Of a DNA stretch of 5,152 bases, positions 1 to 5,152 are shown piece by piece. The stretch is taken from the NCBI RefSeq assembly GCF_934359325.1, contig NZ_CAKRLH010000115.1:1-5152 (forward strand), given 5' to 3'. This DNA comes from an uncultured Porphyromonas sp. GTDB taxonomy: Bacteria > Bacteroidota > Bacteroidia > Bacteroidales > Porphyromonadaceae. Made by a program: the position numbers and the translations under genes. Under the pieces are notes generated by a model. That model was not told where the DNA came from. It searched no databases and saw only the letters and a program-made list of their open reading frames with translations. How positions within the stretch are numbered: the first letter of the stretch is position 1; each line of letters begins with the position of its first letter.

Positions 1-824
1 AAGCTGCTGGCGGCGATGGAGATGGTGGAGAGGGGACCGGCGGTGCTCATGGTGATGCCGTCGAGGTTTTCATTGAAGAGCGTTGGCAGCCAGTTCTTGG
101 TCGCCCAGCCGGGGAGGCTCGGGACGGCAAAGACGAAGAGCAGTACCCAGAAAGCGGGGGTGCGGAAGAGACTCCTCAGCGAGGATCCCAGACCGGGGGC
201 GGTGGCAGCATGCTGCCGGCGCTCGAGGGCCTTCTCCCGGAGGGTGTGCTTGTCTTGCAGGAGCAGCATCAGCACCAGACCGTAGCCGACACCGATGAGG
301 CCGAGGTAGTGGAAGACACTCTGCCAGCTCATGCTGATGGAGAGCGTCTCGCCGAAGCCTCCCAGTGCCTGACCGATGTAGATACCAGTCATATGGATAC
401 CGACGGCGAGGGAGCGGGTCCGTCCGGTATGGTACTCCGCGATCAGAGCCAGTCCGGCGGGGATGTAGAGTGCCTCGCTGACGCCCATCGTAGCGCGGAG
501 CCACCACATTTGCTCAAAGGTGGTGCACCACGCCATCGCGGTCGTCACCACACTCCAGACGACGAGACTGCCGATGATGAGCCACTTGCGACTCAGCCGA
601 TCGGCAATGGAGCCGGCGATGGGGCTGAAGATGCCGTAGATCCAGAGAAAGGCTGCCATGAGGCGACCAAAGTTCTCCGCCGACTGCAGCTCGGTAATGT
701 CGGCACCGATCTGCGCCTGCATCGTGGAGAGGAGCTGCCGATCCATATAGTTCAGCAGCGCTACGATCCAGAGGAGCCCGACGACGAGCCAGGGGTACCA
801 GTTTTTCTCCTTTAGCTTAGACAT
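1..824 (-). CDS. nanT: MFS sialic acid permease, NanT-like (partial, C-terminus beyond left edge)
   Basis: A minus-strand frame stays open from an ATG at 824-822 to the left edge, giving the first 274 residues of a roughly 400-residue major facilitator protein. What is seen: a short basic N-terminus, then TM1 (about residues 11-26) ending in NYMDR (25-29), a motif typical of sugar-acid and anion symporters; TM2 (54-71); MFS motif A in the 2-3 loop, GSIADRLSRK (71-80); TM3 to TM6 (about 82-189); a basic, hydrophilic central loop (190-222); and the start of the second half (TM7 from about 223, TM8 from about 260). It should be an inner-membrane, proton-driven importer. The substrate, Neu5Ac, is inferred from position: it starts 9 bases after the epimerase stop and occupies the nanT place of the B. 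fragilis nanLET operon. It is not of the E. coli NanT type by eye. No Shine-Dalgarno sequence is visible. The MFS assignment is firm; the substrate is probable. Confidence 0.85.
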   Translation of the reverse strand, partial: MSKLKEKNWYPWLVVGLLWIVALLNYMDRQLLSTMQAQIGADITELQSAENFGRLMAAFLWIYGIFSPIAGSIADRLSRKWLIIGSLVVWSVVTTAMAWCTTFEQMWWLRATMGVSEALYIPAGLALIAEYHTGRTRSLAVGIHMTGIYIGQALGGFGETLSISMSWQSVFHYLGLIGVGYGLVLMLLLQDKHTLREKALERRQHAATAPGLGSSLRSLFRTPAFWVLLFVFAVPSLPGWATKNWLPTLFNENLDGITMSTAGPLSTISIAASS

Positions 825-833
825 ACCTATATA

Positions 834-2033
834 TTATTGATCTAAAATCTCCTCAGCGAGGAGGATGAGCTTAGTCAGCATGCGGGGGATGTGGAAGGGT
901 CCCTTGAAGAGGTTGCCCTTAGCCGGCTGTGCCACGGTGCCATCTCTGTGGAGGTAACCGTACCACTCGGGGTACTCGGGGTCACGGAGGTGGGTCCAGG
1001 CCCAGTCGAGTGCCTTCTTATGACTATCTAGGTGCTCCTCCCGACCGGTCTCCTTATAGGCATAGAGGTGTGCAATGGCCGCCTCGGTCTGAGGCCACCA
1101 GAACTTCATGTCCTGGCTGTAGTCCTGACTTGGGAAGCCCTTGCAGTCGCGGAAGTTGATCACACCCCCATAGGGCTCGTCCCAGCCCCACTCCCAGGCG
1201 CCGTCCAGCACCTCGAGGGCAAAGGATCGCATCTCATCCGAGATCGACAGATAGGGGAAGGCGTGCCCCACCTCCATGAGGAACCAGGAGGTCTCGATGC
1301 AGTGACCGGGATTGATCGTCCGCCCACCGAGGGTGTCGATCAGGTCACCCTCGGGCGTAACGCTCTCGAGGATGATGTGGTACTCCGGGCGCCAGAGCTT
1401 GTGGCGGATCGCCTCATACGACTTCTCCACCTGTCGCTCCAGGATCGGATCATCGACCACCTGACGAAGCACCGCAGCGGTATTCATCAGGATCATCAGG
1501 ATGCTGTGACCGATGGCGGGCTGAGTGGGGAGATACTTGGACGGCAGTGCACCGGGCGTCTCTAGCCACTCCTGCACCTGACTGAAGAGTCGGAGAGCCT
1601 TCTCTGCATAGCTCTTGTCTCCGGTCGCCAGCGCATACTCCGCCATAGCGATGATACCAAAGGTCTCGGAGAAGACGTAGCGGCGCTTGCGGAGAGGAAG
1701 CCCGTCGCGTGTCACCTCGAAGTACCACCGCCCGTCCTCCGGGTCAACGCAGTGCTTCTCGGCGAAGTCGAGGATACTCCTTGCCGCCTCGAGGTACTCG
1801 GGGCGGGGGTCGATGTGATTATAGACGTAGGAGAGGATATAGGCTGCACGACCCTGGAACCAGACCGACTTGGTCCCGTCCATCAGGGTCCCGTCGCGAT
1901 CAACGCAGGTGAGCATGCCGCCATACTCCCGGTCGAGACCATGCTCAAGCCAGAAGGGGAGGATACTCTCCAGCAGCTCCTCCCTGCACTGAGTGATTAG
2001 GTGGTGTAGATAGGTCTTTGTGTCCTGGCTCAT
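834..2033 (-). CDS. nanE: N-acylglucosamine 2-epimerase (AGE family), ManNAc to GlcNAc
   Basis: This 399-residue protein has the usual length of AGE-family (alpha/alpha)6-barrel epimerases, which interconvert ManNAc and GlcNAc in the cytoplasm. Visible family motifs are WFQGR (58-62, substrate Arg62), IGHSILM (174-180), NPGHCIETSW (241-250, His244 and Glu247), WWPQTEA (312-318, Glu317) and GPFHIPRML (378-386, His381 and Arg384). By alignment from memory, His244 and His381 correspond to the two catalytic histidines of the cyanobacterial enzyme (His239 and His372). PGHCIETSW is closer to AGE than to the GHDIEASW pattern of cellobiose 2-epimerases, and the lyase next door supports ManNAc as substrate. 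The ATG at 2033-2031 overlaps the lyase stop codon as ATGA, suggesting translational coupling. The symbol follows the B. fragilis nanLET operon; the protein is unrelated to proteobacterial NanE, which acts on ManNAc-6-phosphate. All key residues are present and the gene looks intact. Confidence 0.93.
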   Translation of the reverse strand: MSQDTKTYLHHLITQCREELLESILPFWLEHGLDREYGGMLTCVDRDGTLMDGTKSVWFQGRAAYILSYVYNHIDPRPEYLEAARSILDFAEKHCVDPEDGRWYFEVTRDGLPLRKRRYVFSETFGIIAMAEYALATGDKSYAEKALRLFSQVQEWLETPGALPSKYLPTQPAIGHSILMILMNTAAVLRQVVDDPILERQVEKSYEAIRHKLWRPEYHIILESVTPEGDLIDTLGGRTINPGHCIETSWFLMEVGHAFPYLSISDEMRSFALEVLDGAWEWGWDEPYGGVINFRDCKGFPSQDYSQDMKFWWPQTEAAIAHLYAYKETGREEHLDSHKKALDWAWTHLRDPEYPEWYGYLHRDGTVAQPAKGNLFKGPFHIPRMLTKLILLAEEILDQ

Positions 2034-2965
2034 AGCTTATTGCAGTGATCATAGAAGTGGATCTCCTCCAGCGCTCTCCGGATCGCCTGCTCCTCCTCCG
2101 GCTCTATGGAGTGGAAGGGGATGCGATTGGGACCGAGGTCGAGACCGATCAGCTTCATGATTCGCTTCCCGGCGACGATATTTCCTCTGTACTTAGCGAT
2201 GACGTTGATCACGTCCTGGGCATAGTTTTGCGCTTTCTTTGCGCCCTCGAGGTCGCCCTTCTCCCAGCAGGAGATCACCTGAGTGAGCACGCGGCCGATG
2301 TAGTTGCCGGTGCCGCTGATACCACCCTTGGCACCGCCCATGACGAGGGCGGAGAGGATCGTCTCATCGAGGCCGTAGAGCATATCGTACTTGCCGTCCT
2401 TATAGAGCATGCACTGATTGTACTCGTAGTTGCTCTCGTAGGTGTACTTCAGCCCGGCAAAGGTGGGGACCTCCTTCTCCATCACACGCATGAAGTCGGT
2501 CATCGGGAGGAAGGCACCATTGAAGGCGGGGATGTGGTAGTAGTAGAAGGGGAGCTCCGGGGCGCCCTTGGCGATCTCACGGCAGTAGGCAGCGAGGTCC
2601 TCCACACGGCTCACCTTGGGGAAGGGCGAGGCCATGGCACCGATGCCGAAGGCGCCGATCTCCTGAGCGTGACTGGCCAGCTCGCGCGACTCCTTAATAG
2701 AGGTGGAGCCGACGTGGACGATGAGACGGAAGTCGTCCCACTCGATCGCACTGCGCCACGCCTCGGCGAGACGGATGCGCTCCTCCTTCGTCAGCATATA
2801 GCCCTCCCCGGAAGAGCCGTTGATGAAGACGCCCTTCAGACCATTGTCGTGGAGCATCCGGGCATAGGCGGGGATGATCTCGGTATTGATCTCCTCCGCA
2901 GCTGCATCCTTATAGGGTGTAAACGGGGCTACCAGCAGCCCTTTGATCTTAGCAAACTCAGCCAT
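2030..2965 (-). CDS. nanA: N-acetylneuraminate lyase
   Basis: This 311-residue TIM-barrel enzyme belongs to the DHDPS/NAL class I aldolases and should cleave Neu5Ac reversibly to ManNAc and pyruvate in the cytoplasm. Visible motifs are the carboxylate-binding GSSGEG (50-55), YYYHIP (141-146) with Tyr143 matching catalytic Tyr137 of E. coli NanA, GLKYT (171-175) with the Schiff-base Lys173 (E. coli Lys165), GLDE (198-201) and GGISGTGNYIG (214-224). YHIPAFNG and GLDE fit the lyase branch (E. coli YNIPALSG and GYDE) better than dihydrodipicolinate synthase. It is the first gene of the minus-strand operon, called nanL in B. fragilis. The ATG at 2965-2963 is preceded by an AT-rich leader with no Shine-Dalgarno sequence, as is common in Bacteroidetes, and a TATATTTG -7 element ends 38 bases upstream. 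The gene appears intact, with all catalytic residues present. Confidence 0.95.
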   Translation of the reverse strand: MAEFAKIKGLLVAPFTPYKDAAAEEINTEIIPAYARMLHDNGLKGVFINGSSGEGYMLTKEERIRLAEAWRSAIEWDDFRLIVHVGSTSIKESRELASHAQEIGAFGIGAMASPFPKVSRVEDLAAYCREIAKGAPELPFYYYHIPAFNGAFLPMTDFMRVMEKEVPTFAGLKYTYESNYEYNQCMLYKDGKYDMLYGLDETILSALVMGGAKGGISGTGNYIGRVLTQVISCWEKGDLEGAKKAQNYAQDVINVIAKYRGNIVAGKRIMKLIGLDLGPNRIPFHSIEPEEEQAIRRALEEIHFYDHCNKL

Positions 2966-3003
2966 AATACTATCGTATCATTAATAAACTATTTTTCCTC
3001 TCG

Positions 3004-3011
3004 CAAATATA
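3004..3011 (-). promoter_or_regulatory. Candidate promoter -7 element for the nan operon (TATATTTG)
   Basis: Read on the minus strand, 3011-3004 is TATATTTG, an exact match to the Bacteroidetes -7 consensus TAnnTTTG recognised by the primary sigma factor of this phylum. It lies 38 bases before the lyase ATG, so initiation would be near 2998 with a leader of about 33 bases. No exact TTG appears at the expected -33 position; the nearest sequence is TTA at 3032-3030, inside GTGTTAC. A weak -33 box would fit a promoter that needs an activator, but that is inference. Confidence 0.6.
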
Positions 3012-3021
3012 TCCATATATT
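3006..3021. promoter_or_regulatory. 16-bp palindrome overlapping the nan promoter, candidate operator
   Basis: AATATATCCATATATT is a perfect inverted repeat with 7-bp arms around a 2-bp centre. It overlaps six of the eight bases of the -7 element TATATTTG and extends into the -7/-33 spacer, which is where a repressor would block polymerase. The arms are made only of A and T, so chance occurrence in this AT-rich spacer is a real alternative. No regulator gene lies in the window. Confidence 0.35.
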
Positions 3022-3126
3022 CCTAATCGTAACACATTAAACGTTCTCCTCTTCTTCTACACTTCTTCCACAATGGCAGGATCCGCTTGTCAAACAACTA
3101 TGACTCACAACAGCATATAAGAAAAG

Positions 3127-3148
3127 TTTTTTCGTACATACGAGAAGA
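3127..3148. repeat. Imperfect inverted repeat in the divergent control region
   Basis: A dyad is centred on CA at 3137-3138. The perfect core is TCGTA/TACGA (3132-3136 and 3139-3143). As RNA the pairing extends through T-rich and A/G-rich flanks to 10 bp per side, with two G-U pairs. It sits 18 bases upstream of the candidate nanM -7 element, around where a -33 element or activator site would lie. No T-tract follows on either strand, so a terminator is unlikely. Confidence 0.3.
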
Positions 3149-3165
3149 GTAAGCGGGGATATTGG

Positions 3166-3173
3166 TACCTTTG
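3166..3173 (+). promoter_or_regulatory. Candidate promoter -7 element for nanM (TACCTTTG)
   Basis: TACCTTTG matches the Bacteroidetes -7 consensus TAnnTTTG exactly and lies 57 bases before the preferred nanM start codon at 3231, predicting a leader of about 50 bases. No TTG is seen 19-21 bases upstream, so the -33 half is missing or weak. It is the only match I found on the plus strand between 2966 and 3230. Confidence 0.45.
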
Positions 3174-3196
3174 GATAAGACCTTTGTAATGCGATC

Positions 3197-3215
3197 TGTC
3201 TCGCCTGGCGAGACA
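3197..3215 (+). promoter_or_regulatory. Perfect 9-bp inverted repeat in the nanM leader
   Basis: TGTCTCGCC-T-GGCGAGACA is a perfect inverted repeat with 9-bp arms around a single T. As RNA it would form an 8-bp, mostly GC hairpin with a 3-base CTG loop. It lies between the candidate -7 element and the nanM start, ending 15 bases before the ATG at 3231. It could be a DNA operator just downstream of the transcription start, or a leader hairpin affecting translation or mRNA stability. No T-run follows, so it is not a standard intrinsic terminator. Confidence 0.5.
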
Positions 3216-3230
3216 ACATCAAGAGAGTCA

Positions 3231-4469
3231 ATGAAGGATAACATAAGTATAAGATCTCGCATCGCACTGCTCCTCGGACTGATGATCAGTCTGACGAGCT
3301 CGGGATGTCAGGCAAATCAAGAGAGTAAGACAACGATGAGTCGACTGACTAAGATTGCCCTCCCTCAGGAGTTTTTCAAGGCTGAGGAAGGGCTGGAGAA
3401 GGGAGCCTCCGGGGCATTTGCCGGAGTGCTGGGAGAGTGGTTGATCTACGGCGGCGGGTGCAACTTCCCCGACAAGGGACCTCTTGAGGGAGGACAGAAG
3501 CGCTTCTACAGCCGGATCCACGCCCTGCGGATCTCGGACGAGGGCGAGGTCCTCGACACACTCACTCTGGGGGATCTAGCACGACCCTCAGGCTACGGAG
3601 CCTCACTCCGATCGGAGGAGGGGGACACGCTCTACTTCATCGGCGGTACCGATGGTAGCTCGTCCCTTCGCTCGATCTATAGGATCACCCTGACCGCAGC
3701 CGGTGTGCCGACGATGGAGCACCTCTCCGACGCGCTCTCTCATGGATGGCATGAGGGCAGCGCAGCGATCTCAGAGGGACAGCTATACCTGGTAGGTGGC
3801 TGGTCTGCCCCGGGACAGCCGATGCGCGAGGTGGAGGCAATGGATCTGACTGAGGGCGGCGAACTTCGCCACATCGCTCCGCTACCTGACGGAGTGCGCA
3901 TACAGCCGATCGCCTTTGCCCACTCAGGTAAGCTCTTTGTCTGCGGTGGCTTCGCCCCGTCAGAGGGAGGGAGAGAGCCGCTGATGCAGGACAGAAGCTA
4001 CGCACTACGACTGGGGGACGAGACCGCCGAGTGGCAGCTTGTCAGCGATCACCCGGTGCTGGAGGAGAGTGGTCGTAAGCTCCTCTTCGTAGGTACTGCG
4101 GTGGCGTACGATGAGGCCGCGAAGAAGGTTTATGCGGTGGGCGGTGTGGACTACGACATCTTCCGGAGCGCACTCGAGCGCGAGTATCGTCAGGGACTGG
4201 CGACAGCGGCAGGCGATCAGGAGGCTCTGGAGGACTTTGCCCGGCAGCGCGTTGAGTACATGACACGTGATCCGGAAGCATACCACTTTATGCCGCACGT
4301 GATCAGCCTCGACTACGAGAGCGGCGAGTGGTCTGTCGTCGCTACGGACACCGCCTTCGCCACTGCCGGTGGCGCCCTGACCGCTCAGGATGGCACACTT
4401 TACCTCGTAGGTGGGGAGCGAAAGCCGGGTGTACGTACGCCGGATATCTGGTGCCTCCGACTCGACTGA
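3231..4469 (+). CDS. nanM: Sialic acid mutarotase, NanM-like cyclically permuted kelch lipoprotein
   Basis: This 412-residue beta-propeller protein should speed the interconversion of alpha- and beta-Neu5Ac outside the inner membrane before uptake. Six kelch-type blades are marked by double glycines: IYGGGCNFPDK (72-82), YFIGGTDG (135-142), YLVGGW (186-191), FVCGGF (236-241), YAVGGVD (301-307) and YLVGGER (391-397). A charged, probably helical insertion (about 308-355) follows blade five. The order, with GGGCNFPDK near the N-terminus, fits the cyclically permuted mutarotase family (TIGR03548) related to E. coli NanM/YjhT. The ATG at 3231 was chosen because it gives a basic N-terminus, a hydrophobic stretch (IALLLGLMISL, 11-21) and a lipobox-like SSGC with Cys26. 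The frame is open upstream to ATG 3189 and TTG 3162, but those starts would bury the signal peptide and run through the leader hairpin. No acidic run follows the cysteine, so a periplasm-facing lipoprotein is likelier than surface export. It is divergent from the nan operon. Confidence 0.9.
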   Translation: MKDNISIRSRIALLLGLMISLTSSGCQANQESKTTMSRLTKIALPQEFFKAEEGLEKGASGAFAGVLGEWLIYGGGCNFPDKGPLEGGQKRFYSRIHALRISDEGEVLDTLTLGDLARPSGYGASLRSEEGDTLYFIGGTDGSSSLRSIYRITLTAAGVPTMEHLSDALSHGWHEGSAAISEGQLYLVGGWSAPGQPMREVEAMDLTEGGELRHIAPLPDGVRIQPIAFAHSGKLFVCGGFAPSEGGREPLMQDRSYALRLGDETAEWQLVSDHPVLEESGRKLLFVGTAVAYDEAAKKVYAVGGVDYDIFRSALEREYRQGLATAAGDQEALEDFARQRVEYMTRDPEAYHFMPHVISLDYESGEWSVVATDTAFATAGGALTAQDGTLYLVGGERKPGVRTPDIWCLRLD

Positions 4470-4490
4470 GATCACAGTAAAATATGCAGA

Positions 4491-4527
4491 GAGAGGGCTG
4501 GCTCGCGGGATGCGGGTCGGCCCTCTC
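4491..4527. terminator. Hairpin terminator between convergent nanM and rnc
   Basis: The arms GAGAGGGCTGGC (4491-4502) and GTCGGCCCTCTC (4516-4527) pair over 12 bp with two G-U pairs, and the loop holds a further CGC/GCG. It lies in the 80-base gap between the two stop codons. On the minus strand it is followed by TCTGCATATTTTA, a moderate T-rich tail, so it should end rnc transcription best. The plus-strand tail (TGTATATGGG) is poor, so termination of nanM here is less certain. Confidence 0.65.
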
Positions 4528-4549
4528 TGTATATGGGTTATGGGTATCG

Positions 4550-5152
4550 TCAGTGGGTGTCGAGGAGCCGGAGAGCAGTGCGAGCCGCCATCCGGTCGGC
4601 CGCTTTCTTGCTCGGTCCGCTGCCCTCAGAGAGGACCACACCATCCGCTCCCACACGGAGAGCCACGTGATGAGTCACCTCGCCGGGCGCCTCCTCGGTC
4701 TCCCCGAGGTAGTCGAAGAGATAGGGCGTCCCCTCCTTCTGCATCCTGATGATAAAGGTCGACTTATAGTCCTCCTCCTGCCGCGAGACGCACTCCAGGT
4801 TTTTCCGCGAGATCACCACCTGCTTCTTGACGAAGTCGGCCGTCACCTCAAATCCCTTGTCGAGGTAGAGTGCTCCGATAAAGGCCTCGAGGGCATTCCC
4901 CGGCACATCGCTGTGCTCCAGGTCGACCCCGGAGGAGACCCGGAGCATCCTGTCGATGCCCATGCTGCGCGCCAGCTTATTGATCTGCTTGCGACTGACG
5001 AGGAAGGAGCGGATCTGTGTCAGTCCGCCCTGATCCTCATCGGGATAGAGCCGGTAAGCGGCAGCGGCTATCACCGCCCCGAGGAGGCTGTCGCCGAGAT
5101 ACTCCAGCCGCTCATTTTGCTTACCGCCGTAGGTCCCGGCATAGGACGAGTG
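4550..5152 (-). CDS. rnc: Ribonuclease III (partial, N-terminus beyond right edge)
   Basis: The minus-strand frame is open from the right edge to the TGA at 4552-4550, giving 200 C-terminal residues; roughly 40 or more N-terminal residues are missing. The GTG at 5074 is internal, because the class signature NERLEYLGDS (visible residues 13-22) lies upstream of it. This signature carries the first two metal ligands, Glu14 and Asp21. A second catalytic segment, GNALEAFIGALYLDKG (85-100), holds Glu89. The C-terminal double-stranded RNA-binding domain spans about 128-198 and ends in GPSKKAADRMAARTALRLL, with the Lys pair that contacts RNA. The enzyme cleaves double-stranded RNA in rRNA and mRNA processing. 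Oddity: the position matching the E. coli metal ligand Asp114 is Asn86 here; from memory Asn is common at this site in Bacteroidetes, so loss of function is not implied. It is convergent with nanM and not evidently linked to sialic acid metabolism. Confidence 0.96.
   Translation of the reverse strand, partial: HSSYAGTYGGKQNERLEYLGDSLLGAVIAAAAYRLYPDEDQGGLTQIRSFLVSRKQINKLARSMGIDRMLRVSSGVDLEHSDVPGNALEAFIGALYLDKGFEVTADFVKKQVVISRKNLECVSRQEEDYKSTFIIRMQKEGTPYLFDYLGETEEAPGEVTHHVALRVGADGVVLSEGSGPSKKAADRMAARTALRLLDTH

Noticed and set aside
70..815. Open frames on both strands across the permease region
   Set aside because: Their translations are Arg/Pro/Gly/His-rich without domain character. The real gene is the minus-strand frame from 824 to the left edge with MFS motifs and membrane segments.
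1032..1565. A 177-codon plus-strand open frame inside the epimerase gene
   Set aside because: It is antisense to intact epimerase sequence carrying the catalytic motifs; no domain, promoter or separate start signal is visible.
2045..3040. A 331-codon open frame on the plus strand opposite the lyase gene
   Set aside because: It is a shadow produced by GC-rich codon use of the lyase: composition is heavy in repeated Leu, Val, Asp, His and Gly with no recognisable domain, while the opposite strand has full catalytic motifs.
3197..3215. The leader inverted repeat as an intrinsic terminator or attenuator
   Set aside because: The downstream bases ACATCAAGAGAG contain no T-run, so only an operator or RNA-hairpin role was kept.
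3037..3521. Two minus-strand open frames (76 and 97 codons) over the control region and the 5' end of nanM
   Set aside because: They overlap the promoter region and the nanM signal peptide antisense, have no recognisable content and no visible start signals.
4411..4749. A 112-codon plus-strand open frame crossing the nanM end, terminator and rnc
   Set aside because: It reads through the hairpin and antisense to the RNase III RNA-binding domain, with an Arg/Pro/Ser-rich shadow-like product.
1..5152. Insertion sequences, CRISPR arrays, tRNA or rRNA genes, phage or toxin-antitoxin modules
   Set aside because: No terminal repeats with a transposase, no spaced direct repeats, no cloverleaf or rRNA-like sequence, and no unassigned coding frame with domain character was found; all coding space is explained by five ordinary genes.

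Overview
The window reads as chromosomal DNA of a GC-rich member of the Bacteroidales, most like a Porphyromonas or Tannerella relative. That placement rests on three things. The gene set lyase, AGE-type epimerase, MFS transporter matches the nanL-nanE-nanT operon described in Bacteroides fragilis. The start sites lack clear Shine-Dalgarno sequences. Matches to the Bacteroidetes -7 element TAnnTTTG lie upstream of the divergent genes. The genus is a guess.

Layout. On the minus strand, read from right to left, is a tightly packed sialic acid operon: N-acetylneuraminate lyase (2030-2965), an AGE-family N-acylglucosamine 2-epimerase (834-2033, sharing an ATGA stop/start overlap with the lyase), and an MFS sialic acid permease (start at 824, running off the left edge). 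A 265-base AT-richer divergent control region (2966-3230) follows; it holds two promoter candidates and three inverted repeats. On the plus strand is a NanM-type cyclically permuted sialic acid mutarotase with a lipoprotein signal peptide (3231-4469). A hairpin terminator (4491-4527) lies between this gene and the convergent rnc gene for ribonuclease III (4550 to the right edge, N-terminus missing).

How the genes work together (family knowledge plus inference). Free Neu5Ac entering the periplasm is equilibrated between anomers by the NanM lipoprotein, imported by the MFS permease, cleaved by the lyase to ManNAc and pyruvate, and the ManNAc is converted directly to GlcNAc by the AGE epimerase. 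A GlcNAc kinase, NagA and NagB would be needed next and are not in this window; neither are a sialidase or an outer-membrane NanO/NanU pair. RNase III is a housekeeping neighbour with no evident link to the pathway.

I found no undescribed system, mobile element, CRISPR array or RNA gene. The most interesting unexplained structure is the set of inverted repeats in the nan control region.
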